The notes beneath the pieces are model-generated. The model worked only from the letters and a program-made list of their open reading frames with translations, was not told where the DNA came from and did not search any database. This document shows positions 50,741 through 59,699 of a DNA stretch of 64,000 nucleotides, in pieces. Source of the stretch: Paraburkholderia franconis (GTDB taxonomy: Bacteria > Pseudomonadota > Gammaproteobacteria > Burkholderiales > Burkholderiaceae); the NCBI RefSeq assembly GCF_009362735.1, contig NZ_WHNP01000024.1, positions 1-64,000 of the forward strand. The letters are read 5' to 3'. The first letter of the stretch is position 1; each line of letters opens with the position of its first letter. The position numbers were made by a program, and so were the translations under genes.

Positions 50741-53695
50741 ATGCCCCGCCCCGACCCCGACGAACTCCTCGACAAACTCCAGCGCGAAGAAGAAAAACGC
50801 CAGCGCGGCAAGCTGAAGATTTTCTTCGGCGCGTCGGCGGGCGTCGGCAAGACGTATGCAATGCTGCTGGCCGCGCGCCGCCGCAAGGAAGAGGGCATCG
50901 ATGTCGTCGTCGGCATCGCGGAGACGCATGGCCGCGGCGAAACAGCGGCGCTGCTCGAAGGCCTCGACGTGCTGCCACTTGCGCGCATCGAATATCGCAA
51001 CAGGCTGCTAGCCGAGTTCGATCTCGATGCCGCACTCGAACGCAAGCCGCAACTGATCCTCGTCGACGAACTCGCGCACTCGAACGTTCAGGGCGCGCGT
51101 CACGCGAAGCGCTGGCAGGACGTGTACGAACTGCTCGACGCGGGCATCGACGTCTATACGACGGTCAACGTCCAGCACCTTGAAAGCCTCAACGACGTGG
51201 TCGGCCAGATCACCGGCATCCGCGTGTGGGAGACGGTGCCCGACCGCGTGTTCGATCGCGCGGACGAAGTGACGCTCGTCGACTTGCCCGCCGAAGAACT
51301 GCTCGACCGCATGCGCGACGGCAAGGTCTACATGCCGCTGCAGGCCGAGCACGCGGTGCGCAATTTCTTTCGCAAGGGCAATCTGATCGCGCTGCGCGAA
51401 CTGGCGCTGCGGCGCACGGCGGATCGCGTCGATGCGCAGATGCGCGAGTATCGCGCGGACCGTTCGATCCAGCGCATCTGGCAGGCGCGCGAACGCCTTC
51501 TGGTGTGCGTCGGTCCCGGCCCCGAAGCGCCGCTGCTGGTGCGCGCGGCGGCGCGTCTCGCGGCGAGCCTGAAGGCCGACTGGATCGCCGTCTATGTCGA
51601 GACGCCGAAGCTGCAGCGCCTCTCTGATGCGCACCGCAAGCGCACGCTCGACGCGCTCAAGCTCGCCGCCGAACTCGGCGCGGAAACGGCGACGCTCGCG
51701 GGCGCCGACGCCGTCTCGACGCTGATCGGCTATGCGCGCGTTCGTAACGTATCGAAGCTGGTCGCGGGCGGCTCGGCGGCGATGGGCTTCACGCGCTGGT
51801 TGCGCCGGCCGTTCGGCGAGCGCCTCGCGGAACGCGCGAGCGATCTCGACCTCACGCTGATCCGCGCGAGCAGCGACGGAACGAGACCGGCGCAAGGAGC
51901 CACGCAGGGCCCGACGCGCGACCGCCGCGCGGACGAAGAAGTGCGCGCGTGGCGCGAAGCGTTGAGCGTTGCGCGCGACCGCCGCTCGCCGCCGCGCAGC
52001 TACGCATGGGCGCTCGCGATCTGCGCGGGCGTGACGCTGATCGCGAGCCAGCTGATCGATCGCATCGATCTCGCAAACCTCGTGATGCTGTATCTGCTCG
52101 GCGTGATCTTCACGGCAGTGAAGCTCGGCCGTGGACCGGGCGTGATGCTGTCGTTTCTCTCCGTCGCGGCGTTCGATTTCTTCTTCGTGCCGCCGCGCAT
52201 GTCGTTCTCCGTCAGCGACACGCAATATCTGCTGACGTTCTTCGGCATGCTGCTGACCTCGCTCGTGATCGGCCATCTGACATCGACGTTGAGGCGCGAA
52301 GCGAGCGTCGCGCGCCGCCGCGAGCAGCGCACGAGCGCGATGTACGCAATGGCGCGCGAACTGGCGGCCGCGCTGACGACGGAGCAGATCGTCGGCATCG
52401 GCAGCCGGCACGTGAGCGAAGTGTTCCGCGCGCGTGTCGCCGTGCTCTTGCCCGATAGCGCCGACCAGGTGAAGCAGAAGATCGACGATCCCGACGTGAG
52501 CATCATGCTCGATGCCGCTTCGCTCGACGTCGACGTGGGCCAGTGGGTCTACGACCAGCAGAAGCCGGCGGGCCACGGCACCGATACGCTGCCTGCCGCG
52601 AAGGCGCTCTATCTGCCGCTGCGCGCGCCGATGCGCACGCGCGGCGTGCTCGCCGTCGCGACGCAGGACGAGCGCGAGCTCGACGTGCCCGAGCAGCAGC
52701 GCATGCTCGACGCGTTCGCCGCGCAGATCGCGCTGGCGCTGGAGCGCGTGCATTACGTCGATATCGCGCGCGATGCGCTCGTCAGCATGGAGTCGGAGCG
52801 GCTTCGCAACTCGCTGCTCTCGGCGATTTCGCACGATCTGCGCACGCCGCTCACGGCCATCGTCGGCTTTTCATCGATGCTTGCCGCGCAGCGCGCCGAC
52901 CAGGACGATGCTCAAGGCGAACTCGTCGACGCGATCCACGAAGAAGCGCTGCGCATGACGGGCATCGTCACGAACCTGCTCGACATGGCGCGTCTGCAGG
53001 CGGGCAGCCTGAAGCTGAACCGGCAATGGTCGCTGCTCGAAGAGACGGTCGGCTCGGCGCTGCGCGACTGCAAGCGCACGCTCGCGCGGCATCCGGTTCA
53101 GGTCGCGCTGCCCGCCGATCTGCCGCTGCTGCAGATCGACGCCGTGCTGATGGAGCGCCTCTTCGCGAATCTGTTCGAGAACGCGGCGAAGTATGTGCCG
53201 CCCGATACGCCGCTCGTGATCGGCGCGCAGCGCATCGACGAGAACGGCAAGCCGTTCGTGCGCGTAACCGTCGACGATAGGGGCCCCGGTCTGCCGCCCG
53301 GCATGGAAACGCGCATCTTCGAGAAATTCACGCGCGGCGAGAAGGAATCGGCGAAGCCTGGCATCGGCCTGGGGCTCGCGATCTGCCGCGCGATCGCGGA
53401 GGCGCATGGAGGTAGAATCGGCGCGGTCAATCGCGTCGCCGCCGAGGGGCGCGTCGAGGGCGCGCGCTTCTGGTTCACGCTGCCAGTGGAGACGCCGCCG
53501 CCTGGGCCCGACGATGCGGCATCGGCGTTGCCCGATGCAGCCGACGCCACCGATGCCACCGATGCCACCGATGCCTCCGACGCCGCCGATGCCGGGCCCG
53601 AAGCAATGCCAGCGTCCGACACGCGCAAAGCGACGGAATCGGCGGAACCGCATAATCGACAGCAAGCCGACACGCATCCGCATACCCATCCATGA
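50741..53695 (+). CDS. kdpD: Sensor histidine kinase KdpD
   Basis: A 984-residue membrane kinase. The N-terminal KdpD domain has Walker A-like FFGASAGVGKTYAMLL and ILVDELAHSNVQGARH; next comes a universal-stress-type domain (about 245-370), four membrane helices (about 420-520), a GAF-like region, the HisKA box AISHDLRTPLTAIVGFSSML, and the HATPase motifs LFENAAKYVPP, DDRGPGLPPG and GIGLGLAICRAIAEAHGG. It senses K+ limitation and phosphorylates KdpE. Beyond the ATPase domain is a tail of about 65 residues, with a DATDATDATDASDAADA repeat, that typical KdpD lacks. Its stop overlaps the kdpE start (ATGA). An inverted-repeat element separates it from kdpC. Confidence 0.95.
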   Translation: MPRPDPDELLDKLQREEEKRQRGKLKIFFGASAGVGKTYAMLLAARRRKEEGIDVVVGIAETHGRGETAALLEGLDVLPLARIEYRNRLLAEFDLDAALERKPQLILVDELAHSNVQGARHAKRWQDVYELLDAGIDVYTTVNVQHLESLNDVVGQITGIRVWETVPDRVFDRADEVTLVDLPAEELLDRMRDGKVYMPLQAEHAVRNFFRKGNLIALRELALRRTADRVDAQMREYRADRSIQRIWQARERLLVCVGPGPEAPLLVRAAARLAASLKADWIAVYVETPKLQRLSDAHRKRTLDALKLAAELGAETATLAGADAVSTLIGYARVRNVSKLVAGGSAAMGFTRWLRRPFGERLAERASDLDLTLIRASSDGTRPAQGATQGPTRDRRADEEVRAWREALSVARDRRSPPRSYAWALAICAGVTLIASQLIDRIDLANLVMLYLLGVIFTAVKLGRGPGVMLSFLSVAAFDFFFVPPRMSFSVSDTQYLLTFFGMLLTSLVIGHLTSTLRREASVARRREQRTSAMYAMARELAAALTTEQIVGIGSRHVSEVFRARVAVLLPDSADQVKQKIDDPDVSIMLDAASLDVDVGQWVYDQQKPAGHGTDTLPAAKALYLPLRAPMRTRGVLAVATQDERELDVPEQQRMLDAFAAQIALALERVHYVDIARDALVSMESERLRNSLLSAISHDLRTPLTAIVGFSSMLAAQRADQDDAQGELVDAIHEEALRMTGIVTNLLDMARLQAGSLKLNRQWSLLEETVGSALRDCKRTLARHPVQVALPADLPLLQIDAVLMERLFANLFENAAKYVPPDTPLVIGAQRIDENGKPFVRVTVDDRGPGLPPGMETRIFEKFTRGEKESAKPGIGLGLAICRAIAEAHGGRIGAVNRVAAEGRVEGARFWFTLPVETPPPGPDDAASALPDAADATDATDATDASDAADAGPEAMPASDTRKATESAEPHNRQQADTHPHTHP
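53543..53587 (+). repeat. Imperfect 9-bp tandem repeats in the 3' end of kdpD
   Basis: Five units of GAYGCCNCC (GACGCCACC, then GATGCCACC twice, GATGCCTCC, GACGCCGCC) follow each other in frame and encode Asp-Ala-Thr/Ser/Ala triplets. They lie past the ATPase domain in a dispensable-looking tail, so copy number could change by slippage without breaking the reading frame. Confidence 0.8.
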
Positions 53696-54390
53696 GTGAC
53701 CTGAGCATCACCGTCGTACTGATCGAGGACGAGCAGCAGATCCGCCGCTTCGTGCGCGCGTCGCTGGAAGGCGAGGGCATCGTCGTGCACGACGCGCCGA
53801 CGGGCAAGCAGGGGCTGATCGAAGCAGCCACGCGCAAGCCCGATCTCGTGATCGTCGATCTCGGCCTGCCCGATACCGACGGCCTCGACGTGATCCGCGA
53901 ACTGCGCGGCTGGAGCGAGTTGCCCGTGATCGTGCTGTCCGCGCGCATCCAGGAAAGCGAGAAGGTGGCGGCGCTCGACGCGGGCGCCGACGACTATCTG
54001 ACCAAGCCGTTCGGCGTCTCCGAACTGCTCGCGCGGATTCGCGCGCATCTGCGCCGGCGCAACCAGGGCGGCGCGAACGAAACGCCGCAGGTGCATTTCG
54101 GCGGCGTGATCGTCGATCTCGCGCTGCGCCAGGTCTCGCGCGACGGCGAGACCGTGCATCTGACGCCGCTCGAATACCGGCTGCTCGCGACGCTCGTGCG
54201 CCACGCGGGCCGCGTGCTCACGCACCGGCAACTGCTGCGCGACGTGTGGGGGCCGTCGCATGTCGAAAGCCATCACTATCTGCGCATCTACATGGCGCAT
54301 CTGCGGCAGAAGCTCGAACGCGATCCCGCGCAGCCCGAGCACATCGTGACTGAAACGGGCGTCGGCTACCGGCTCGTCGGCGTCGTCTGA
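53692..54390 (+). CDS. kdpE: Response regulator KdpE
   Basis: A 232-residue OmpR-family regulator. The receiver domain has LIEDEQQIRRFVRASLEGEG (acidic pair), the phosphoacceptor Asp in LVIVDLGLPDTDGLDVI and the Lys in YLTKPFGVSELLARI. The winged-helix DNA-binding domain has LTPLEYRLLATLVRHAGRVL and RIYMAHLRQKLERDP. Phosphorylated by KdpD, it activates kdpFABC. ATG 53692 overlaps the kdpD stop (ATGA). A T-rich box at 45014-45023 is a candidate binding site. Confidence 0.96.
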   Translation: MSDLSITVVLIEDEQQIRRFVRASLEGEGIVVHDAPTGKQGLIEAATRKPDLVIVDLGLPDTDGLDVIRELRGWSELPVIVLSARIQESEKVAALDAGADDYLTKPFGVSELLARIRAHLRRRNQGGANETPQVHFGGVIVDLALRQVSRDGETVHLTPLEYRLLATLVRHAGRVLTHRQLLRDVWGPSHVESHHYLRIYMAHLRQKLERDPAQPEHIVTETGVGYRLVGVV

Positions 54391-54447
54391 AACGGCTGCG
54401 TCGCTATATCCGTCGGCGTATGGCAAACGGTGAAATGCCGCCTGTCT

Positions 54448-54456
54448 TGATATAAT
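54448..54456 (+). promoter_or_regulatory. Extended -10 promoter element before the guanidine switch
   Basis: TGATATAAT (54448-54456) is a consensus -10 with an upstream TGn extension, which relaxes the need for a -35. Transcription should begin near 54462-54464, immediately before the first riboswitch stem at 54465. This placement fits a short leader mRNA for sugE. Confidence 0.65.
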
Positions 54457-54464
54457 TGCGCGCG

Positions 54465-54530
54465 GCAAGGACGACCTTGCTGCATCCGCTTTCAACGGGG
54501 ACGGCCCCACTCATACTGGGGGTTCGTCTC
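54465..54530 (+). promoter_or_regulatory. Guanidine-II (mini-ykkC) riboswitch upstream of sugE
   Basis: Two hairpins carry the ACGR loops that define the guanidine-II class. P1 is GCAAGG-ACGA-CCTTGC (54465-54480), six perfect pairs. P2 is GGGG-ACGG-CCCC (54497-54508). They are 16 bases apart. The CCCCA at 54505-54509 can instead pair with TGGGG at 54517-54521, which overlaps the ribosome binding site GGGGG (54518-54522) of the GTG start at 54531. The two folds exclude each other, so ligand binding to P2 should free the ribosome binding site. In known cases two loops dimerise around guanidinium, and sugE/gdx genes are regular targets. The loop sequences, spacing and target gene together make the case strong. 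Confidence 0.88.
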
Positions 54531-54851
54531 GTGTCCTGGATTCTTCTCTTTATCGCCGGTCTGCTGGAAGTCGCGTGGGCGGCCGGTCTCAAGTCATCCG
54601 AAGGTTTCACCCGTTTCTGGCCGTCCGTGTTCACCGTCGTGACGGCGCTCGGCAGCTTCGCGCTGCTCGCGATGGCCATGCGCCAGTTGCCGCTCGGCAC
54701 CGCCTACGCCGTCTGGACGGGCATCGGCGCCGTCGGCGCATTCATTTTCGGCATCGTGATGATGGGCGAGGCCGTCACAGCCGCGCGCGTCGGCAGCGCG
54801 GTGCTGATCGTCGTCGGGCTGATCGGACTCAAGCTCTCCTCGGGCCACTGA
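54531..54851 (+). CDS. sugE: Guanidinium exporter SugE/Gdx (SMR family)
   Basis: A 106-residue small multidrug resistance protein with four helices. WILLFIAGLLEVAWAAGLKS carries the essential membrane Glu, and QLPLGTAYAVWTGIGAVGAF and VGLIGLKLSSGH follow. The Gdx subtype exports guanidinium in exchange for protons; the guanidine switch in front supports Gdx rather than quaternary ammonium export. Translation starts at GTG 54531, with GGGGG at 8 bases; an in-frame ATG at 54456 lies inside the riboswitch leader and is not used. It works as a dual-topology dimer in the inner membrane. Confidence 0.93.
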   Translation: MSWILLFIAGLLEVAWAAGLKSSEGFTRFWPSVFTVVTALGSFALLAMAMRQLPLGTAYAVWTGIGAVGAFIFGIVMMGEAVTAARVGSAVLIVVGLIGLKLSSGH

Positions 54852-55130
54852 GCGCGTCGGCCGATCACCGGCCCGTTGCCGGACCGTCGTCCACCCGGCG
54901 TCGGCACACCCGTTCAAAAAAGTGCCGCAAACATGCCACAAACGCTCGCGAAGCCCATGCGGCCGTCGAATTGACGTGGCTATAATGAGACGGAATCATC
55001 CTGAAATTGCTCCGCGCGGCCTTGATGCGCGGATCCGGCGGCTTCGGCACGGCGGAGCCCCCTAGGCTTCCTGGTCCCGAGCGCAGGCTGCCGGAACTGA
55101 CGGCACGCGACGCGCGCCTCGGAGGCGGCC

Positions 55131-55742
55131 ATGCTTGAACCTCTTTCGCTTGCGGCGGGCCTGTCGTGGGGCAGCGGCTTGCGTCTGTACCTGACCGTGC
55201 TGATCGCGGGCGTCTTCGGACGCACCGGCATCATCCATCTGCCCGATACGCTGTCCGTGCTGCAGTCGCCGTGGGTGATCGGCGCCGCGGCGATATTGAC
55301 CCTCGCCGAATTTCTCGCCGACAAGATTCCCGCGTTCGATTCTCTGTGGGACGCGATCCATACGTTCATCCGCATTCCGGCGGGCGCCGTGCTGGCCGTC
55401 GGCGCGCTCGGCCACGCCGATCCGTCGCTGATGACGATCGCGGCACTGGCGGGCGGCACGCTCGCGGGCGCGTCGCATCTGACGAAGGCGGGCACGCGCG
55501 CGCTGATCAACCTGTCGCCGGAGCCGGTGTCGAATGTCGTCACGTCGGCGGCCGAGGACGGGCTCGTGTTCGGCGGCCTGTTGCTCGCGCTGTTCGTCCC
55601 CGTGCTGTTCCTCGTGCTGCTCGTGGGCTTTCTGGTGCTCGCGAGCTGGGCGCTGCCGCGTCTGTGGCGCGGCGTGCAGGGCGGCTTTCGCGGCATGGCG
55701 ACGCACATGGTGTCGCGACTCGCGAGGAGCCGACACGATTGA
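55131..55742 (+). CDS. DUF4126 family membrane protein
   Basis: A 203-residue inner-membrane protein with about five helices. It starts MLEPLSLAAGLSWGSGLRLY, then GIIHLPDTLSVLQSPWVIGA, ADKIPAFDSLWDAIHTFIRI, and GLVFGGLLLALFVPVLFLVL. These blocks are those of the DUF4126 family, of unknown function. GGAGG lies 7 bases before the ATG. A TATAAT box (54981-54986) upstream is a candidate promoter. Its stop overlaps the TTG start of the permease gene (TTGA), suggesting a functional link with that transporter. Confidence 0.88.
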   Translation: MLEPLSLAAGLSWGSGLRLYLTVLIAGVFGRTGIIHLPDTLSVLQSPWVIGAAAILTLAEFLADKIPAFDSLWDAIHTFIRIPAGAVLAVGALGHADPSLMTIAALAGGTLAGASHLTKAGTRALINLSPEPVSNVVTSAAEDGLVFGGLLLALFVPVLFLVLLVGFLVLASWALPRLWRGVQGGFRGMATHMVSRLARSRHD

Positions 55743-58348
55743 GCGAAGCCGAACGCGTCACCACTCAGGTTCCCCCCGAGCTTCCGCCTGAACGCCCAAA
55801 GCCGCGTGCGAGCGCGCACCGGCTGTCGCTGGGTCATCTGCTGCATCAGTCGGTGCGCATGACGGCGCGCGACTGGCGCGCCGGCGAGCTGACGATGCTG
55901 CTGTTCGCGCTGGTGCTGGCCGTCGCGGCGCTGTCGAGCGTCGGTTTTCTCGCGGACCGTCTGCATCAAGGTCTCGAACGCGACGCACGGCGCATGATCG
56001 CCGCCGATTTCGTCGTGCGCGCCGATCATCCCGTCGATGCGCAATTCGCGCAGCAGGCCAGGACGCTCGGCCTTGAAACGGCGACGACGGCGATCTTTCC
56101 CAGCATGGTCAACTCGACGGCCGCGCAGCCCGTTTCGCGGCTCGCGGCGGTGAAGGCGGTGTCGCCCGGCTATCCGCTGCGCGGCGCGTTGCGGATCGCG
56201 CTCGCGCCCGGCGCGCCCGACCGCGAAGTGCGCGGCATTCCGCCGCCCGGCGACGTGTGGGTCGATCAGCAACTGCTCGACGCGCTAAAGGTGCATATCG
56301 GCGACAAGGTCAAGGTGGGCGGGCGAGACTTCACGATCGGCGCGCTGATCACGCGCGAACTGGACCGCGGCTTCGCGTTCGTCAATTTTTCGCCGCGCCT
56401 GATGATGCGCGCCGACGATCTCGCATCGACGGGACTGCTCGGCTACGGCAGCCGCGTCACGTACCGGCTGCTGGTGGCGGGCGGCGACAAGCCCGTTGCG
56501 TCGTTTGCGACGTGGGCGCATGAGCGCGTCGACAACGGCAAGATGCGCGGCGTCGCGCTCGAGTCGCTGAAGGACGGTCAGCCGCAGGTGCGCGAGACGC
56601 TCGATCGCGCGAGCCACTTTCTCACGCTCGTGTCGCTGCTGACGGCGCTGCTCGCCGCCGTCGCGATTGCGATGGCCGCGCATCGTTATATGCGGCGGCA
56701 TCTCGACAGCTGCGCGGCGATGCGCTGCCTCGGCGCGAGCCAGCGGACCTTGCGCGCGCTGTTCGTGTTCGAATTCGCCGGGCTCGGTTTGCTCGGCGGC
56801 ATGGCGGGCGTCGTGCTCGGCTTCGGCGGGCATCTCGCGCTCTTCTGGTGGCTCGGCAGCCTGATCGACGTGACGCTGCCGTATCCGACCATCTGGCCCG
56901 CGCTCGAAGGCATCGCGGCCGGTCTCGTGCTGCTGATCGGCTTTGCGCTGCCGCCGCTGTTGCCGCTTACGCATGTGCCGCCCGTGCGCGTGCTGCGCCG
57001 CGAGTGGGGCGAAGAAGGGCGCACCGCGTGGGCCGCGTACGCGCTCGGCATCGCGCTGTTCGCGGGCCTGTTGATTCTCGCGGCGGGCGAGCTGAAGCTC
57101 GGCGGCATCGTTGCGGGCGGCTTCGCGGGCGGGCTCCTGGTGTTCGCGCTGATCGCGCGCGTCGCGTTGTGGGGCCTGTCGCGCATCGTGCGCAGTGAGC
57201 GCTTTCATATCGGCATCGGCTGGCGCTATGCGCTCGCATCGCTGGAGCGGCGCGCGAACGCGAGCGCGCTGCAGATCACGGCGCTCGCGATCGGCCTGAT
57301 GTGCCTGCTGCTGATCGCGATGACGCGCAACGACCTGATCGAAGGCTGGCATCGCTCGACGCCGCCCGACGCGCCGAACGAGTTCATCATCGACATCCAG
57401 CCCGACCAGCGCGATGCCGTTACGCAGTATCTGGGCGCGCACGGCTTTGCAGGCATCGAACTGGCGCCGATGGTGCGCGGCCGGTTGGTCGCGATCGACA
57501 ACAAGCCCGTCAACCCGAACGACTACAAGAGCGAGGACGCGCGCCGCCTGGTGGATCGCGAGTTCAACCTGTCGTACACGACGCAGTTGCCCGACGACAA
57601 CCGGATCGTGTCGGGCGAGTGGTACGGCAATGCGGCGAAACCGCAGATCTCGATCGAGCAGGGACTCGCGAAGCTGCTCAACGTGAAGGTCGGCGACGCG
57701 ATGCGCTTCGACGTGACGGGCCTGCAAATCGAGGCGCCCGTGACGAGCGTGCGCAAGCTCGACTGGGGTTCGTTCAAGGTCAACTTTTTCGTGGTGATGC
57801 CGCCCGCCGCGTTGAAGGACTATCCCGCGACGTTCATCACGAGCTTCCATGTGCCGCCCGAGCAGCACAGGGTAATCGACGGGCTGATCGGCCAGTATCC
57901 GAATCTCACCGCGATCGATACGGCGCCGATCCTCGCGCAGGTGCAGCGCGTGATCGGCCAGGTGATCGGCGCGGTGCAGTTCCTGTTCGCGTTCACGCTG
58001 ATCGCTGGTGTGCTCGTGCTGTACGCGGCGCTGGCGGGTACGCGCGACGAGCGTATGCGAGAATCGGCGCTGCTGCGCGCGCTCGGCGCATCGCACCGGC
58101 AGGTGCGCGCGGTGCAGATCGCGGAGTTCGTCGTGGTCGGCGCGCTGTCGGGCCTGATGGCTGCGCTCGGCTCGCAGCTGATCGGTTTCATTCTCGCGAC
58201 GCGTGTGTTCGATTTCACGATCGAATTCAATCCGTGGCTGCTGCCGACGGGCATCGCGGCGGGCGTCACGTGCGCGGCCGTTGGCGGCTGGATCAGCTTG
58301 CGTCACGTGCTGATGCGGCCTGCGCTGCAATCGCTGCGCGACGCGTGA
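55739..58348 (+). CDS. FtsX-family ABC transporter permease (YbbP-like), TTG start
   Basis: An 869-residue inner-membrane protein with two FtsX/MacB-type permease halves. A large extracytoplasmic domain lies between helix 1 (about residue 60) and the middle cluster of helices (about 300-420), with a second one at about 545-720. Blocks such as MRCLGASQRTLRALFVFEFA and LLRALGASHRQVRAVQIAEF are the coupling helices repeated in both halves. Such proteins work with a separate ATPase to move lipoproteins or signals across the envelope. No ATPase gene is adjacent. AGGAG precedes the TTG at 55739, which overlaps the DUF4126 stop; an internal ATG at 55859 would delete the cytoplasmic tail. Confidence 0.85.
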   Translation: MSEAERVTTQVPPELPPERPKPRASAHRLSLGHLLHQSVRMTARDWRAGELTMLLFALVLAVAALSSVGFLADRLHQGLERDARRMIAADFVVRADHPVDAQFAQQARTLGLETATTAIFPSMVNSTAAQPVSRLAAVKAVSPGYPLRGALRIALAPGAPDREVRGIPPPGDVWVDQQLLDALKVHIGDKVKVGGRDFTIGALITRELDRGFAFVNFSPRLMMRADDLASTGLLGYGSRVTYRLLVAGGDKPVASFATWAHERVDNGKMRGVALESLKDGQPQVRETLDRASHFLTLVSLLTALLAAVAIAMAAHRYMRRHLDSCAAMRCLGASQRTLRALFVFEFAGLGLLGGMAGVVLGFGGHLALFWWLGSLIDVTLPYPTIWPALEGIAAGLVLLIGFALPPLLPLTHVPPVRVLRREWGEEGRTAWAAYALGIALFAGLLILAAGELKLGGIVAGGFAGGLLVFALIARVALWGLSRIVRSERFHIGIGWRYALASLERRANASALQITALAIGLMCLLLIAMTRNDLIEGWHRSTPPDAPNEFIIDIQPDQRDAVTQYLGAHGFAGIELAPMVRGRLVAIDNKPVNPNDYKSEDARRLVDREFNLSYTTQLPDDNRIVSGEWYGNAAKPQISIEQGLAKLLNVKVGDAMRFDVTGLQIEAPVTSVRKLDWGSFKVNFFVVMPPAALKDYPATFITSFHVPPEQHRVIDGLIGQYPNLTAIDTAPILAQVQRVIGQVIGAVQFLFAFTLIAGVLVLYAALAGTRDERMRESALLRALGASHRQVRAVQIAEFVVVGALSGLMAALGSQLIGFILATRVFDFTIEFNPWLLPTGIAAGVTCAAVGGWISLRHVLMRPALQSLRDA

Positions 58349-58422
58349 GATCGCGCGCCCTTTGATGCATCGGCGCGAACGCGCGATGCCTTTGTGTTCC
58401 TCTTGAATGTGTAGTTGCCCGT

Positions 58423-58833
58423 ATGACTGATCCGATTGACGAAGCACCGTCGAAGCCGACGGCCTTCGAACTCGTGGGCGGCGAGGCGCGCGTGCGCGAA
58501 CTCGTCGACCGTTTCTACGACCTGATGGACCTCGAAGCCGATTTCGCGGGCATTCGCAAGCTGCATCCGCCGACGCTCGACGGCTCGCGCGACAAGCTGT
58601 TCTGGTTCCTCTGCGGCTGGCTCGGCGGCCCCGATCACTACATCGGACGCTTCGGCCATCCGCGTCTGCGCGCGCGGCATCTGCCCTTTCAGATCGCATC
58701 GAGCGAGCGCGACCAGTGGCTGCGCTGCATGGCGTGGGCGATGGAAGACGTCGGCCTGCCCGAGCCGCTGCGCGAGCGTCTTCTGCATTCGTTCTTCGAT
58801 ACGGCCGACTGGATGCGCAATCATCCGGGCTGA
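58423..58833 (+). CDS. Group II truncated haemoglobin
   Basis: A 136-residue 2-on-2 globin. FELVGGEARVRELVDRFYDL has the B-helix Tyr, FWFLCGWLGGPDHYIGRFGH and the proximal His region PRLRARHLPF follow, and the G-helix Trp is in DQWLRCMAWAMEDVG. This arrangement is the TrHb2 (YjbI/HbO-like) pattern. These proteins bind O2 and NO and are linked to detoxification of reactive species. The gene follows the permease by 74 bases on the same strand but has no obvious functional link to it. Confidence 0.92.
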   Translation: MTDPIDEAPSKPTAFELVGGEARVRELVDRFYDLMDLEADFAGIRKLHPPTLDGSRDKLFWFLCGWLGGPDHYIGRFGHPRLRARHLPFQIASSERDQWLRCMAWAMEDVGLPEPLRERLLHSFFDTADWMRNHPG

Positions 58834-58967
58834 GGTGTCACACTTCGTCAAAGCGTCGCGTCGAAACGCCCGGTACAGTTCCGCCGCGCGCGCTTCGATG
58901 TGGACGCGGCGGACATGTGCGATCCCGGCATAATGTCCAGCACGAACCAAGAATCAGGAGACACTCG

Positions 58968-59699
58968 ATGAAGACGCGCGCGCTCTTTCGCGACGACGCC
59001 TATCTGACCCACTGCGACGCGTCCATTACCGCGATTGACGAACAGGGCATCCATCTCGACCAGACCGTGTTCTATCCGCTCGGCGGCGGCCAGGCGGGCG
59101 ACGCGGGCGTACTGACGCTCGCCGACGGCACGCGCATCGAGATCGCCGACACGCGCAAGGCGGCATTCGAAGGCGCGACGCCCGACGATGCCGTCCACGT
59201 TCCCGCGCCCGGCCAGGAAGCGCTGCTCACGCAGCTTGCCGTCGGACAGCGGGTGACGGCGCAGATCGACTGGGAGCGCCGCTATCGGCACATGCGCCTG
59301 CACACGGCGAGTCACCTGATGTGCGCAGTGTTGCCGTATCCCGTCGACGGTTGCAGCATCACGTCCGCCTACGCGCGCCTCGACTTCGCGACGGTCGAGC
59401 CGATCGAACGCGAGCAGGTCGAGGCGCGGCTCGCTGAGCTGGTGGGCGGCGCGCACGACGTCGCGACGCAATGGATCACCGACGACGAAATGGCCGCGCG
59501 CCCCGAACTCGTGCGCACGATGAGCGTGAAGCCGCCGATGGGGTTGGGGCGCGTGCGGCTGCTGCGCATCGACGGCGTCGATCTGCAGCCGTGCGGCGGC
59601 ACGCATGTGCGCAATACGCAGGAGATCGGCGCGCTGCGTGTCGCGAAGCTGGAAAAGAAGAGCGCGCGCACGCGGCGGCTGGTGCTGGAGTTCGCGTGA
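58968..59699 (+). CDS. Alanyl-tRNA editing protein (AlaX-like)
   Basis: A 243-residue free-standing editing domain. YPLGGGQAGDAGVLTLADGT is the N-terminal glycine-rich block; zinc ligands are LHTASHLM (HxxxH) and QPCGGTHVRNTQEIGAL (CxxxH). These are the motifs of AlaX proteins, which hydrolyse Ser- or Gly-tRNA(Ala) that escapes AlaRS proofreading. It is cytoplasmic. CAGGAG lies 8 bases before the ATG at 58968. Its stop overlaps the GTG of the DUF924 gene (GTGA), so the two are translated together. Confidence 0.93.
   Translation: MKTRALFRDDAYLTHCDASITAIDEQGIHLDQTVFYPLGGGQAGDAGVLTLADGTRIEIADTRKAAFEGATPDDAVHVPAPGQEALLTQLAVGQRVTAQIDWERRYRHMRLHTASHLMCAVLPYPVDGCSITSAYARLDFATVEPIEREQVEARLAELVGGAHDVATQWITDDEMAARPELVRTMSVKPPMGLGRVRLLRIDGVDLQPCGGTHVRNTQEIGALRVAKLEKKSARTRRLVLEFA

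Noticed and set aside
54852..55130. Second regulatory RNA between sugE and the DUF4126 gene
   Set aside because: Only a TATAAT box (54981-54986) and GC-rich sequence without conserved loops were found.
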